DNA of 64,000 bases from Nocardioides marmoribigeumensis (GCF_031458325.1 NZ_JAVDYG010000001.1:558001-622000); one strand, 5' to 3'. Counted from the stretch's first letter, positions 46,954 through 55,958 are shown. Notes: generated by a model from the letters alone, not told the origin. Numbers and translations: made by a program.

Positions 46954-48261
46954 ATGAGATCCAGGCTCCACGCTGCACTGCTCGCCACCGTGGTCTCCCT
47001 CGGCACCCTCCTCCTGCCGTCCGCGCCGGCGGCCCAGGCCCAGCCCACGACGGTGTCGGTCCCGGGCAGCTTCGGCAGCGAGGTCGGCTGCGCCGGCGAC
47101 TGGGACCCCGGCTGCAGCCAGGTGCAGCTGGTGCGCGGGACGGACGACGACGTGTGGTCGACCGTCCTGTGGCTCCCCGAGGGCAGCTATGAGTACAAGG
47201 CCGCGCTCAACGGCACGTGGGACGTCAACTACGGCCTCCACGCCGTCCAAGGAGGCGACGTCATCCCCCTCACCGTCCCGCCCGGCGGTGCCTCGGTGAA
47301 GCTCTACTACGACGACACGACGCACTGGGTGACGGACTCGACGGGCACGACCGTCGTCACCGCGGCGGGCAGCTTCCAGTCCGAGCTCGGCTGCCCGGGC
47401 GACTGGGCCCCGGACTGCCTGCGCTCCTGGCTGGAGGACCCGGACGGCGACGGCACCTCCACGTTCACCACCACCGCCCTCCCGGCCGGCGACTACGAGG
47501 TGAAGGCGGCCCTCGGCGAGACGTGGGACGTGAACTACGGCGCCGGCGGCGCACCCAACGGCTCGAACATCCTGTTCCACGTGCCGACCACGGGCTCCGC
47601 GGTCACCTTCTCGTTCGACGGCGCCACCCACGTCCTGACCGTCACGACCCAGCCCACCCAGCAGGCGACCTCGGTCACGGTCACCTCGTCGGCCAACCCG
47701 TCGCTCGTCGGCCAGCAGGTCACCTACACCGCGACGGTGAGCCCGGAGCCCGGTGGAGGCACGGTGGACTTCACCGACGGCGGGACCTCGATCGACGGTT
47801 GCGGCGCCGTCGCCGTCGGCACGACGGGCACCGCGACCTGCGAGACGACGTACTCCGCGGTGGGCACGCGCACGATCGCGGCGACGTACTCCGGCGACGA
47901 CGCGTCCGCGAGCAGCGCGTCCGGCCCGCTGAGCCAGCAGGTCGGCTACGGCACGAGGCTGCGCTACGACGCGTCCAAGTCGAACCGGGCCGGGTCGACG
48001 GTGCCGGTCAAGGTGCAGCTGGTGGACGCCACCGGAACGAACGTGTCCGCTCCGGGGACCACCCTCACCGTCACGGGGTTCTCGCCGTCACCGGCCCCGG
48101 GCACGGCCCCCTCGGGGACCTTCACCTCTATGACGTCCGCCCAGGGTGCGTACTACCAGCTCAACGTGCGAACCACGCGGTACCCCAAGGCGCGCTACCA
48201 GCTGTCGTTCACGGCGACCGGCGACCCGACGGTCCACACCGCCACGGTCGTGGTCGGCTGA
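46954..48261 (+). CDS. Secreted protein with two X25-type (pullulanase-associated) modules and Ig-like domains
   Basis: The product has 435 residues. Start ATG 46954 has GGAGG eight bases upstream. Residues 1-31 form a signal peptide ending SAPAAQA. Two repeats follow (about 38-125 and 133-225), each with GSF-SE-GC-GDW-P-C at its start and KAAL-TWDVNYG near its end. They match the X25 modules found in amylopullulanases. An Ig-like repeat (SVTVTSSANPSLVGQQVTYTATV, ~230-320) and a beta-rich C-terminal domain complete it. No glycoside hydrolase domain is present. It probably binds alpha-glucan or another surface polymer. No sortase motif or lipobox is seen, so it should be released. Confidence 0.82.
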   Translation: MRSRLHAALLATVVSLGTLLLPSAPAAQAQPTTVSVPGSFGSEVGCAGDWDPGCSQVQLVRGTDDDVWSTVLWLPEGSYEYKAALNGTWDVNYGLHAVQGGDVIPLTVPPGGASVKLYYDDTTHWVTDSTGTTVVTAAGSFQSELGCPGDWAPDCLRSWLEDPDGDGTSTFTTTALPAGDYEVKAALGETWDVNYGAGGAPNGSNILFHVPTTGSAVTFSFDGATHVLTVTTQPTQQATSVTVTSSANPSLVGQQVTYTATVSPEPGGGTVDFTDGGTSIDGCGAVAVGTTGTATCETTYSAVGTRTIAATYSGDDASASSASGPLSQQVGYGTRLRYDASKSNRAGSTVPVKVQLVDATGTNVSAPGTTLTVTGFSPSPAPGTAPSGTFTSMTSAQGAYYQLNVRTTRYPKARYQLSFTATGDPTVHTATVVVG

Positions 48262-48277
48262 GCCACCGGCGGCCCGG

Positions 48278-49351
48278 TCAGCGCGGGCTCAGCGTCCGCC
48301 GGTAGACCTCCACGATGCGCGGGGTCACCACGCTCCAGTCCAGGCGGCGGGCGGCGGCGCGACCGCTCCGTCCCAGGGAGGTACGGCGGGCCGGGTCCGC
48401 GAGCAGCCCGGTCACCGCCGCCGCCAGGTCGGCGGACCGACCGGGGGGCACGAGGAGCCCGTGCCGCCCGTCACCGAGCAGCGCCCGGAACGCCGGCAGG
48501 TCGGAGGCGACGACCGGGGCGCCGGCGGCCATCGCCTCGGCGACGACGATGCCGAAGCTCTCGCCCCCGAGGTGCGGGGCGAGGACCACGTCGGCGGACA
48601 GCAGCAGGCGGGCCTTCTCCGCCTCGCTCACCGGGCCGATGACGTCCACATGGTCCGCGGCGCCCTCGACGTGGCCAGGGCCCGCGACGACCAGACGGGC
48701 GGTCGGGTGGGCCGGCACGACGGCGCTCATCGCGCGCAGCGCGACGGCCAGACCCTTGCGGGGCTCGTCGGCGCGCCCCAGGAACAGCACGGTCGGGGTC
48801 GCCGAGGGACTGCGCTCCCCCGCGAACCGCTCCAGGTCGAGCGCATTGGGGATCACCTCGACCGGGGCGTCGCTGTAGCGCGCGAGCGTGTCGGCCGCGA
48901 CCCGGGAGACCGCGATGTGCGCGTCGATCCGGCGACTGCGGCGGGCGACGGTGGCCGCGCCGGCCCGCATCGCCAGCGCCCGCTCCTGGGCGGTGTGGAC
49001 CGTGGCGACCAGCGGCAGCGACCCGGCACCGAGCGCGTGCCACGTCACGCTCGGCGTGACCGGCTCGTGCAGGTGGAGCACGTCGAACCGGCCGTCGCCC
49101 AGCCAGGCCCTGGTGCGTCGGGCGGTCTGGGGACCCAGGTCGAGCCGCGCGACCGAGCCGTTCCAGCGCACCGGGAGGTCCTGCCCGGTCGTGGTGACCC
49201 ACTCGGGGTGCTGGCCCGTGTTGGGCCGGCCGGGCGCGAGCACCCCGACGTGGTGGCCCAGCCGGCGCAGCGACCCGGCCAGCCCGAGCACCTGGGCCTG
49301 CACTCCCCCGCGCGCGTCGAGGGAGTAGGGGCACACCAGCCCGACGCGCAT
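48278..49351 (-). CDS. pimA: Phosphatidylinositol alpha-mannosyltransferase (PimA-like GT4 glycosyltransferase)
   Basis: The enzyme (357 aa) has a GT-B fold. The N-terminus MRVGLVCPYSLDARGGVQAQVLGLA is typical of PimA, which adds the first mannose from GDP-mannose to phosphatidylinositol at the inner membrane face. The donor domain has VLFLGRADEPRKGLAVALRAM and the retaining GT4 motif HLGGESFGIVVAEAMAAGAPVVAS (Glu-x7-Glu). ATG at 49351 overlaps the acyltransferase stop. Its neighbours PatA, PgsA, an HIT protein and thrS reproduce the mycobacterial Rv2610c-Rv2614c order, which supports the assignment. Confidence 0.9.
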   Translation of the reverse strand: MRVGLVCPYSLDARGGVQAQVLGLAGSLRRLGHHVGVLAPGRPNTGQHPEWVTTTGQDLPVRWNGSVARLDLGPQTARRTRAWLGDGRFDVLHLHEPVTPSVTWHALGAGSLPLVATVHTAQERALAMRAGAATVARRSRRIDAHIAVSRVAADTLARYSDAPVEVIPNALDLERFAGERSPSATPTVLFLGRADEPRKGLAVALRAMSAVVPAHPTARLVVAGPGHVEGAADHVDVIGPVSEAEKARLLLSADVVLAPHLGGESFGIVVAEAMAAGAPVVASDLPAFRALLGDGRHGLLVPPGRSADLAAAVTGLLADPARRTSLGRSGRAAARRLDWSVVTPRIVEVYRRTLSPR

Positions 49352-50217
49352 CAGGGGAAGACCCGCTGCATCATGTGCCAGTCGGCGGTGTCGGCGACCA
49401 GGCCGCGGGAGAACGCCGCGGCCACGGCACGGGTCGCCGCGGCCACGCCGTCCTCGCCGGTCCCGGGATCGACCGGCTCGTGGAAGGTGATCTCGAGGTC
49501 GTCCTCGCGGTAGGCCAGGGTCACCGGCACCAGGTCGGCGCCCGTGCGCTGCGCCAGGAGGGCCGGCCCCGGCGGCATCCTGGCTGGCTGTCCCGCCAGC
49601 TCGACGTCGACCGCCGTGCGGCTCAGGTCGCGGTCGGCCAGCAGGCACACGAACCCGCCCGCGCCGGCCCAGTCCCCCAGCGCCGTCATCGGCGGCTCTC
49701 CCCCGGTGAGCGGGAGGATCTGCATGCCGAGGGAGGAGCGGAACCGCACGAACTCGTCGTACACCCGGACGGGCTCGAGGCGCTCGGCGACGGTCATCAG
49801 CGGCATGCCGGTCGCGCAGGCCCAGGCCCCGGCCCAGTCCCAGTTGGCCTGGTGGGGCAGGGCGGCGACGACACCGCGCCCCTCGGCGTACGGCGTGCGG
49901 AGTCGTTCCTCACCGGCGGTGCGGGTGCGCGCGACGAGGTCGTCGAGGGGCCAGGTCGAGAGGCGGAACGCCTCGCACCAGTAGCGCAGGTAGGACTGCA
50001 CCCCGTCGTGGACGAGGTCCTCGAGGTCGGCGGCGTCGAGCTCGGGCCGCAGGCGGGCGTAGTTGGCGCGCAGCTGCTGCACCCCGCGTCCGTTGCGCCG
50101 GTAGGTGCGCCCGCCGATCCGGGCGAACAGCGAGCGGGCCCGCGCCTCCGGCAGCCGGCCGACCCCGCGCCAGGCACCGACGTACGCCGAGGCGACGGCC
50201 CGGTCGCGCAGGCTCAC
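49351..50217 (-). CDS. Phosphatidylinositol mannoside acyltransferase (PatA-like)
   Basis: This 288-residue LpxL/HtrB-like acyltransferase has its His-x4-Asp active site in ALPHQANWDWAGAW near residue 123. FVCLLADRDLSRTAVDVELAGQPARMPPGPALLAQRTGADLVPV is characteristic of the fold. In mycobacteria the orthologue acylates the first mannose of PIM. It lies between pgsA and pimA with a four-base overlap to pimA, so the function is well supported by context. The membrane association is expected to be peripheral. Confidence 0.88.
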   Translation of the reverse strand: MSLRDRAVASAYVGAWRGVGRLPEARARSLFARIGGRTYRRNGRGVQQLRANYARLRPELDAADLEDLVHDGVQSYLRYWCEAFRLSTWPLDDLVARTRTAGEERLRTPYAEGRGVVAALPHQANWDWAGAWACATGMPLMTVAERLEPVRVYDEFVRFRSSLGMQILPLTGGEPPMTALGDWAGAGGFVCLLADRDLSRTAVDVELAGQPARMPPGPALLAQRTGADLVPVTLAYREDDLEITFHEPVDPGTGEDGVAAATRAVAAAFSRGLVADTADWHMMQRVFP

Positions 50218-50224
50218 GCCGGTC

Positions 50225-50872
50225 TCACGCGACGGGACGCGTGGTCTCGAGGGCGCGCGACTGGTCGCGGACGGTCAGCACGCGCTGGAAGACGGTGATC
50301 GTGCTGGCCACGGCGAGGGCACCGAGGGTGACCGGGATCGCCCAGAGCGCGTCCTCGCCGGCGCCCAGGAGGTTGGCGATGTCGGCCAGGCCGGTGACCA
50401 CGAGGATCGAGACCAGGCGGGTCGCGCGCTCGGCGATGCCGACCTTGGCCTCCATGCCCAGCGACTCCGCGCGAGCCCGGGCGTAGGAGGTGACCGACCC
50501 CATCACGAGGTCGTAGAGGCACAACGCGACGAGCCACTCGTTGTCGCCGGGACCGACGTAGTACATCGCCAGGCCGGCGAACACCGCGGCGTCGGCGATG
50601 CGGTCGAGCGTGGAGTCCAGGAAGGCCCCGAAGGGCGAGACCCGCCCCGACAGGCGCGCCATGTTGCCGTCGACGATGTCGGAGAAGACGAAGGCGGTGA
50701 TCACCAGGACGCCGACCAGCAGGAGGCCCTGGGGGAAGAAGACCAACGCGCCGGCGCAGACCCCGAGGGTGCCCACCAGGGTGACCGCGTCGGGGCTGAC
50801 GCCCAGCTTGAGGAGGAGGCGGGCGATGGGTGTGAAGACCCCGCCCCAGAAGGCCCGGAAACGTTCGAACAT
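50225..50872 (-). CDS. pgsA: Phosphatidylinositol phosphate synthase (CDP-alcohol phosphatidyltransferase)
   Basis: The protein has 215 residues with six predicted membrane helices. The CDP-alcohol phosphotransferase motif is DIVDGNMARLSGRVSPFGAFLDSTLDR near residues 65-91, with all Asp metal ligands present. In this operon position (thrS-HIT-pgsA-patA-pimA) the enzyme makes phosphatidylinositol phosphate from CDP-diacylglycerol and inositol phosphate. The name pgsA follows actinobacterial usage (pgsA1); it should not be read as phosphatidylglycerophosphate synthase. Confidence 0.9.
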   Translation of the reverse strand: MFERFRAFWGGVFTPIARLLLKLGVSPDAVTLVGTLGVCAGALVFFPQGLLLVGVLVITAFVFSDIVDGNMARLSGRVSPFGAFLDSTLDRIADAAVFAGLAMYYVGPGDNEWLVALCLYDLVMGSVTSYARARAESLGMEAKVGIAERATRLVSILVVTGLADIANLLGAGEDALWAIPVTLGALAVASTITVFQRVLTVRDQSRALETTRPVA

Positions 50873-50903
50873 GGTGGGGCCAGGCTAGCGGCCGCGCTCC
50901 CCC

Positions 50904-51458
50904 TCAGACGGTCGGCCACGCCTCGGCGAGCAGGGCACGGGTCTCGGTGAGCAGCTGGGGCAGCGTCTTGGTGCGCCCGATGATCGGCATGAAGTTGGCG
51001 TCGCCGCCCCAGCGGGGCACGACGTGCTGGTGCAGGTGGGCGGCGATCCCCGCGCCGGCGACGTGCCCCTGGTTCATGCCGAGGTTGAACCCGTGGGCGC
51101 CGCTGACCGCGCGGATCACCCGCATCGCCTGCTTGGTGAACGCGGCGAGCTCCGCGGTCTCCTCGTCGGTGAGGTCGGTGTAGTCCGCGACGTGGCGGTA
51201 GGGGCAGACCATCAGGTGGCCCGAGGAGTAGGGGTAGAGGTTGAGCACGGCGAAGGTGTGCTCGCCGCGGTGCACGACCAGCCCCTCCTCGTCGCCGAGG
51301 GTGGGGATCCGGCAGAAGGGGCACTGCCCCTCGCTGCCGTCGGCGGGCTTGTTCTCCCCCGAGATGTAGGCCATCCGGTGAGGAGTCCACAATCGCTCGA
51401 GAGCATCCCTCTCCCCTGCGCCGTACTGGTGGACGGCACCCACCTCATCGTCTCCCAC
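50904..51458 (-). CDS. HIT-domain protein, Ap4A phosphorylase-like
   Basis: This 184-residue histidine-triad protein carries HLHQHVVPRW (HxHxH) near residue 145. A zinc-type Cys pair lies in QCPFCRIPTLG near 46, as in the actinobacterial Ap4A phosphorylase subgroup (Rv2613c in M. tuberculosis). It would phosphorolyse or hydrolyse dinucleoside polyphosphates, which aminoacyl-tRNA synthetases such as ThrRS produce as by-products. It lies four bases after thrS. The start could also be a few codons further in; homologous sequence begins around ERLWTPHRMAYI. Confidence 0.9.
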   Translation of the reverse strand: MGDDEVGAVHQYGAGERDALERLWTPHRMAYISGENKPADGSEGQCPFCRIPTLGDEEGLVVHRGEHTFAVLNLYPYSSGHLMVCPYRHVADYTDLTDEETAELAAFTKQAMRVIRAVSGAHGFNLGMNQGHVAGAGIAAHLHQHVVPRWGGDANFMPIIGRTKTLPQLLTETRALLAEAWPTV

Positions 51459-51462
51459 CTCG

Positions 51463-53460
51463 TTACACCTGGGCCTTGTCCTCGACCGCCTTCACGACCT
51501 GCTCGATCGCCTCGTCCACCGAGAGGCCGTTGGCCTGCTCTCCGTCGCGGAAGCGGAACGAGACGGTGCCCGCCTCGAGGTCGCGGTCGCCGACCAGCAG
51601 CATGTAGGGGACCTTCTGCAGCTGGGCGTTGCGGATCTTCTTCTGCATCCGCTCGTCGGAGTAGTCGACCTCGACGCGGATCCCCCGCGCACGCATCCTG
51701 GTCGCCACCTCGTCGAGGAAGTCGAGGTGACGCTCCGCGACGGGGATGCCGGCGACCTGCACGGGGGCCAGCCAGGGCGGGAAGGCGCCGGCGTAGTGCT
51801 CGACCAGGACGCCGTAGAACCGCTCCAGCGACCCGAACTTGGCCGAGTGGATCATCACCGGCTCGTGCGGCGAGCCGTCGGGGCCGGCGTACTCCAGCCC
51901 GAAGCCCTTGGGCTGGTTGAAGTCGTACTGGATGGTCGACATCTGCCAGGTGCGACCGATCGCGTCGCGCGCCTGGACCGAGATCTTGGGGCCGTAGAAC
52001 GCCGCGCCGCCCGGGTCGGCGACCAGCTCGAGGCCGGACTCGTCGGCGACGTCCTGGAGCACCTGGGTCGCCTCGGCCCAGTCCTCGTCGGAGCCGACGA
52101 ACTTGTCGGGCTTGGAGTCGTCGCGGGTCGAGAGCTCGAGGTAGAAGTCGTCGAGCCCGAAGTCGCGCAGCAGGCCGAGCACGAAGTCGAGCAGGTGCTT
52201 GATCTCGGCGGGTGCCTGCTCCTTGGTGACGTAGGAGTGCGAGTCGTCCTGGGTCATCCCCCGCACACGGGTGAGGCCGTGGATCACGCCCGACTTCTCG
52301 TAGCGGTAGACCGAGCCGAACTCGAACAGCCGCAGCGGGAGCTCGCGGTAGGAGCGCTGCCGCGAGCGGTAGATCAGGTTGTGCATCGGGCAGTTCATCG
52401 GCTTGACCATGTACTTCGCGCCCTCGAAGTCCATCGGCGGGAACATGGTGTCGGCGTAGTAGGGCAGGTGGCCCGAGGTGTAGAAGAGGCCCTCCTTGGT
52501 GATGTGCGGGGTGCCGACGTAGGAGAAGCCCTCCTCGATGTGGCGCCGGCGGACGTAGTCCTCCATCACCCGCTTGAGCACGCCGCCCTTGGGGTGGAAG
52601 ACCGCGAGGCCCGAGCCGAGCTCGTCGGGGAACGAGAAGAGGTCGAGCTCGCGGCCGAGCTTGCGGTGGTCGCGCCGCTCGGCCTCCTCGATGCGGTGCA
52701 GGTGCTCCTCCAGCGCCTCCTTGGACTCCCACGCGGTGCCGTAGATGCGCTGCAGCTGCTTGTTCTTCTCGTCGCCGCGCCAGTACGCCGCCGCGCTGCG
52801 CATCAGCTTGAAGGCCGGGATGCGCTTGGTGGTGGGCAGGTGGGGACCGCGGCACAGGTCCTTCCACGCCAGGTCACCGTTGCGGCGGTGGTTGTCGTAG
52901 ATGGTCAGCTCGCCGGCGCCCACCTCGGCCGACGCGCCCTCGGCGATGCTGTCGGTCGAGCCTGTCGAGACCCCACCCTTGAGCCCGATCAGCTCGAGCT
53001 TGTAGGGCTCGTCGGCCAGCTCCTCGCGCGCGTCGTCGTCGCTCACCACGCGACGGGAGAACCGCTGGCCCTCCTTGATGATCTTGCGCATCCGGGTCTC
53101 GATCTTGTCGAGGTCCTCGGGCACGAACGGGGTCGGGACGTCGAAGTCGTAGTAGAAGCCGTTCTCGATCGGCGGCCCGATGCCCAGCTTGGCCTCGGGG
53201 TAGAGCTCCTGGACGGCCTGGGCCATCACGTGCGCGCAGGAGTGGCGCAGGATGTCGTGCCCGTCCTTGCTGTCGATCGCGACGCCCTCGACCTCGTCGC
53301 CGTCGCCGAGCTCGTAGGCGAGGTCCTTGAGGTCGCCACCGACGCGGGCAGCGATGATGCTCGGCTCCTCGGCGAACAGCTCCCACGCCTTGGTGCCCGT
53401 GGTGACCGCGCGCTCGGCTCGCTCGCCTGCGTCGATGACGGTCACCTTGGTCTCGGACAC
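51463..53460 (-). CDS. thrS: Threonyl-tRNA synthetase
   Basis: ThrRS (665 aa) charges tRNA-Thr. An N-terminal TGS domain precedes the editing domain, whose zinc motif reads [17 protein letters not shown] near residue 80. The class II core has KRIP..., [24 protein letters not shown] (catalytic zinc Cys) and [14 protein letters not shown]. Motif 3 lies in [23 protein letters not shown]. The C-terminal anticodon domain begins about residue 550. GTG start at 53460 follows CAGGAG; a longer reading upstream is low-complexity. It heads the phosphatidylinositol-mannoside operon. Confidence 0.97.
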   Translation of the reverse strand: MSETKVTVIDAGERAERAVTTGTKAWELFAEEPSIIAARVGGDLKDLAYELGDGDEVEGVAIDSKDGHDILRHSCAHVMAQAVQELYPEAKLGIGPPIENGFYYDFDVPTPFVPEDLDKIETRMRKIIKEGQRFSRRVVSDDDAREELADEPYKLELIGLKGGVSTGSTDSIAEGASAEVGAGELTIYDNHRRNGDLAWKDLCRGPHLPTTKRIPAFKLMRSAAAYWRGDEKNKQLQRIYGTAWESKEALEEHLHRIEEAERRDHRKLGRELDLFSFPDELGSGLAVFHPKGGVLKRVMEDYVRRRHIEEGFSYVGTPHITKEGLFYTSGHLPYYADTMFPPMDFEGAKYMVKPMNCPMHNLIYRSRQRSYRELPLRLFEFGSVYRYEKSGVIHGLTRVRGMTQDDSHSYVTKEQAPAEIKHLLDFVLGLLRDFGLDDFYLELSTRDDSKPDKFVGSDEDWAEATQVLQDVADESGLELVADPGGAAFYGPKISVQARDAIGRTWQMSTIQYDFNQPKGFGLEYAGPDGSPHEPVMIHSAKFGSLERFYGVLVEHYAGAFPPWLAPVQVAGIPVAERHLDFLDEVATRMRARGIRVEVDYSDERMQKKIRNAQLQKVPYMLLVGDRDLEAGTVSFRFRDGEQANGLSVDEAIEQVVKAVEDKAQV

Positions 53461-53531
53461 CGGGTTGCTCCTGTACGTCGGGGGCTGGGCGCCTCGATCG
53501 TATCGGCCGGGTCGGGGGCCCCGGCCAGCCG

Positions 53532-53978
53532 TCATCCCCCGTGCGCGTCCTCGGGCGTCGCCTCGTGACCCTCGCGGCCCTGGGTGCGCCGCAGCGCCTT
53601 CATCTCGGCCTCGAACACGTGCCGCTTGCCCTCGACCAGGTCGTCCAGGGCCCGCTGGTGGAGGCCCTTGACGTCGGCGTAGTAGCCGTCGTCGTAGGCC
53701 TCCACCATCTGGAAGGACCACATCCCCGGCAGCGGGTTGCGCCCGAGGACCGTCGCGTCGAGCGCGTCGGCGAGGTCGTGGTGGCCGGCCTCGCGGATGA
53801 GCCGGGTCGCCTCCTCCATCGTGGTCTCGGCGCTGCCGCACAGGCGGTGGAAGGCGTAGAGGTGGCCGCGGGCGTCCTCGACGTGGTCGACGGCGGCGGA
53901 GAGCTTGCCCAGCGCCTCGACGGTGGCGTCGGTGACGCCGGCGGGACGGCGGTGGTCGGGGTCCGGGAAGTCGGTCAT
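53532..53978 (-). CDS. Conserved-looking small helical protein of unknown function
   Basis: The product has 148 residues and is predicted helical and acidic. Recognisable blocks are [42 protein letters not shown] and [32 protein letters not shown]. Coding statistics (strong third-position GC) and the ordered sequence support a real gene. I do not recognise the family. It lies 71 bases before thrS, on the same strand. There is no obvious Shine-Dalgarno sequence; a small perfect hairpin ends two bases before the ATG. Confidence 0.7.
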   Translation of the reverse strand: MTDFPDPDHRRPAGVTDATVEALGKLSAAVDHVEDARGHLYAFHRLCGSAETTMEEATRLIREAGHHDLADALDATVLGRNPLPGMWSFQMVEAYDDGYYADVKGLHQRALDDLVEGKRHVFEAEMKALRRTQGREGHEATPEDAHGG

Positions 53979-53980
53979 GT

Positions 53981-53995
53981 CTGGTGGTTCACCAG
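53981..53995 (-). promoter_or_regulatory. Perfect hairpin immediately before the start codon at 53978
   Basis: CTGGTG and CACCAG pair over a three-base loop, ending two bases upstream of the ATG. It occupies the place of the missing ribosome site, so translation may be leaderless or structure-controlled. Confidence 0.35.
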
Positions 53996-54035
53996 ATCGC
54001 CGCGAGCCAAACGGCCCGGAGGGGTGCAGTCGGGG

Positions 54036-54107
54036 TGGGCGATACTGGGTTCGAACCAGTGACCTCTTCGGTGTGAACGAAGCGCGCTACCACTGCGCCA
54101 ATCGCCC
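54036..54107 (-). tRNA. tRNA-Val(CAC)
   Basis: A 72-base cloverleaf reads on the minus strand. The acceptor stem is GGGCGAT/ATCGCCC, the T-loop is TTCGAAC, and the anticodon loop TTCACAC within CTTCG/CGAAG gives anticodon CAC (valine, GTG codons). The discriminator is A. CCA is not encoded (CCC follows). It differs from the tRNA-Val(GAC) at 56273 at about five positions. Confidence 0.95.
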
Positions 54108-54536
54108 GGGTGCGGGGACACGATAGCCCACCCGATCGGCGTCGCCGACCACGGGTCTCCCCCGCCCGGGCGGCCGTCTGCGGCGCCGGGCGACGTCCTG
54201 GAACGGTCCCGGAGGGGTCCTGGGACCCCTCCACCCCGGTCGCGGGTGGACAGGAGGACCAAGGTCCTTTATGTTTGTTTTGTCCGTTTCTCCGGCCTTG
54301 TCGCCGCCCGGGTGGACAATCCGAGTGCGCCCGCGGATCACCCGTCTCTAGTCCATCTGGGCCATTTGCTCGGGACTTTCGTCTTTCGTGTTTACGGGAC
54401 CCTTGGTCCGAGGCACTCTGGTGCCAGGGAGATCGAGGGCCCGGGAACAAAGTCCCGAAAAAGTCCGAGAACCCGCGTCATGGAGGCTCTGGGAGGCCGT
54501 CTCCTTGACGTCACTGCCAAGGGAGAGGCAACCGAG
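54108..54536. other. 429-base non-coding region upstream of ssgB
   Basis: No convincing gene is seen. The stretch 54255-54480 is clearly more A/T-rich than the surroundings (for example TTTATGTTTGTTTTG and GACTTTCGTCTTTCGTG), as expected of a complex promoter region. It contains a perfect AGGACC-AA-GGTCCT palindrome at 54255-54268 and a similar GGACCC-TTGGTCC element near 54399. TTGACGTCACT at ~54506 could be a -35 region or a CRE-like palindrome (TGACGTCA). Confidence 0.5.
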
Positions 54537-54983
54537 ATGGACTTCAACGTCACCGCCAAGAACACCGCCGCACAGCTGGTCACGACGGTCATGACCCTCG
54601 AGCTGATCGACAGCACGGGTGCTGCCACCCCGCTGGAGACCGAGTTCGCCTACGACCCGGCCGACCCGTTCGCGGTGTCCGCCACCTTCGTCACGGTCGC
54701 CGGCCGCGTCCAGTGGACCTTCGGTCGCGACCTGCTCATCGGCGGGCTCTACGAGCCGACCGGTGACGGCGACGTCCACGTGTGGCCCTGCCTCGACGGC
54801 GACGCCCACTCCGTGGTGATCATCGAGCTCTGCTCGCCCGACGGCGAGGCCCTGGTGCAGGCCCGCGCCTCGGAGCTCACCTCGTTCGTGGAGAAGATGA
54901 CCTCCTCGGTCGCCCCCGGCGCCGAGTCGGCCTACCTCGACGTGGACGGCGCGATCTCCGCCATCCTGGGCGAGGCTGCCTGA
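54537..54983 (+). CDS. ssgB: SsgA/SsgB-family sporulation and cell division regulator
   Basis: The protein has 148 residues and is a SsgA-like (SALP) protein. Start ATG 54537 follows GGAGAGG. Family features are LVTTVMTLELIDSTG near the N-terminus, DPADPFAVSATF and VQWTFGRDLLIGGLYEPTGDGDVHVWPC. In Streptomyces SsgB recruits FtsZ to future septum sites. SALPs are restricted to actinobacteria. The sequence is closest in style to SsgB. It stands alone between a tRNA and pabC, with a long A/T-rich upstream region and a strong terminator after it. Confidence 0.88.
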   Translation: MDFNVTAKNTAAQLVTTVMTLELIDSTGAATPLETEFAYDPADPFAVSATFVTVAGRVQWTFGRDLLIGGLYEPTGDGDVHVWPCLDGDAHSVVIIELCSPDGEALVQARASELTSFVEKMTSSVAPGAESAYLDVDGAISAILGEAA

Positions 54984-55055
54984 GTCTGGTTCCCTCGGGA
55001 CGACCGCGGTTTGGGAGGACCTGGTCGTCGCGGCGGAACCCCGCCTCTCCGGCAA

Positions 55056-55103
55056 CGCCGAGGCCGGTCCAGCAACGGAGCTGGACCGGCCTCGGCGCTT
55101 TTC
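55056..55103. terminator. Bidirectional terminator between ssgB and pabC
   Basis: A perfect 17-base-pair stem (CGCCGAGGCCGGTCCAG at 55056-55072 with 55081-55097) closes an eight-base loop and is followed by CTTTTC on the plus strand. It ends ssgB transcription and lies seven bases beyond the convergent pabC stop, so it may serve both. Confidence 0.9.
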
Positions 55104-55109
55104 GTGCCC

Positions 55110-55958
55110 TCACGGATCGGGGTGCTCGGCCTCACGCGCGCGCCAGGTCTCGGCCGCGGCCCGGGTGACCGGGCCGACGTCGTCCCACTCGCGGTCGTCG
55201 CAGCGGGCGACGGGCTGGACGTCGCGGGTGGTGGAGGCCAGGAACACCTCCTCCGCGCGGGAGAGCACCACGAGCGGCTCGTCGACCTCACGGGCGCCGC
55301 ACCACTCGACCAGCAGCTCGCGCGTGATGCCCGCCAGGCACCCGGAGGCCAGGGTCGGCGTGCGCAGCTCACCGTCGACGACGTAGAAGACGTTGGAGCC
55401 GGTCCCCTCGCACAGGTGGCCGGCCAGGTTGCCGAAGACCGCCTCCTCGGCCCCGCGCTCGGCGGCGTAGGCCAGCGCGACGACGTTCTCGGCGTACGAC
55501 GTGGTCTTGAGCCCGGCGACCGCGCCACGTTCGTTGCGGGGCCACGGCACCGTCACGACCGATGCCCGGCCCGTCCGCTGCTGCGCCTCCACGGCTGCGA
55601 CGACGAGCGTGGGGCTGGCGTCGCCGCGACCGGAGCCCATCGGCGCCGGCCCGGCGGTCACGGTGATGCGCAGACGGCCGAACGGCAGATGCCGGCGCTC
55701 GAGCACCTCGGCCACCCCCCGGCGTACGGCGTCCTCGTCGACCGGCGGCAGGCCCAGCCCGGCAGCGGAGCGCTCCAGACGCCGCAGGTGGCGCGTGAGG
55801 GCGAACGGCACGCCGTCCACGACCTTCACGGCCTCGAACACCCCGTCACCCACCGTGAAGCCGTGGTCGTCGACCCGGATCACGGGCTCCCGGGGGTCGT
55901 CGAGCACCCGCCCGTCGACCCACACCGTCGGCTGCTGCTGGTCTGCCACCCGCGTCAC
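55110..55958 (-). CDS. Class IV aminotransferase, aminodeoxychorismate lyase-like
   Basis: This 282-residue PLP enzyme has fold type IV. Blocks are VWVDGRVLDDPREPVIRVDDHGFTVGDGVFEAVKV at the N-terminus and the catalytic Lys in AGLKTTSYAENVVALAYA near residue 165. EAVFGNLAGHLCEGTGSNVFYV follows, then GCLAGITRELLVEW. The family covers 4-amino-4-deoxychorismate lyase (PabC), branched-chain and D-amino-acid aminotransferases. Position alone does not decide; PabC-like is the more usual annotation in actinobacteria. GTG at 55958 or a GTG three codons later are both possible starts. Confidence 0.82.
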   Translation of the reverse strand: MTRVADQQQPTVWVDGRVLDDPREPVIRVDDHGFTVGDGVFEAVKVVDGVPFALTRHLRRLERSAAGLGLPPVDEDAVRRGVAEVLERRHLPFGRLRITVTAGPAPMGSGRGDASPTLVVAAVEAQQRTGRASVVTVPWPRNERGAVAGLKTTSYAENVVALAYAAERGAEEAVFGNLAGHLCEGTGSNVFYVVDGELRTPTLASGCLAGITRELLVEWCGAREVDEPLVVLSRAEEVFLASTTRDVQPVARCDDREWDDVGPVTRAAAETWRAREAEHPDP

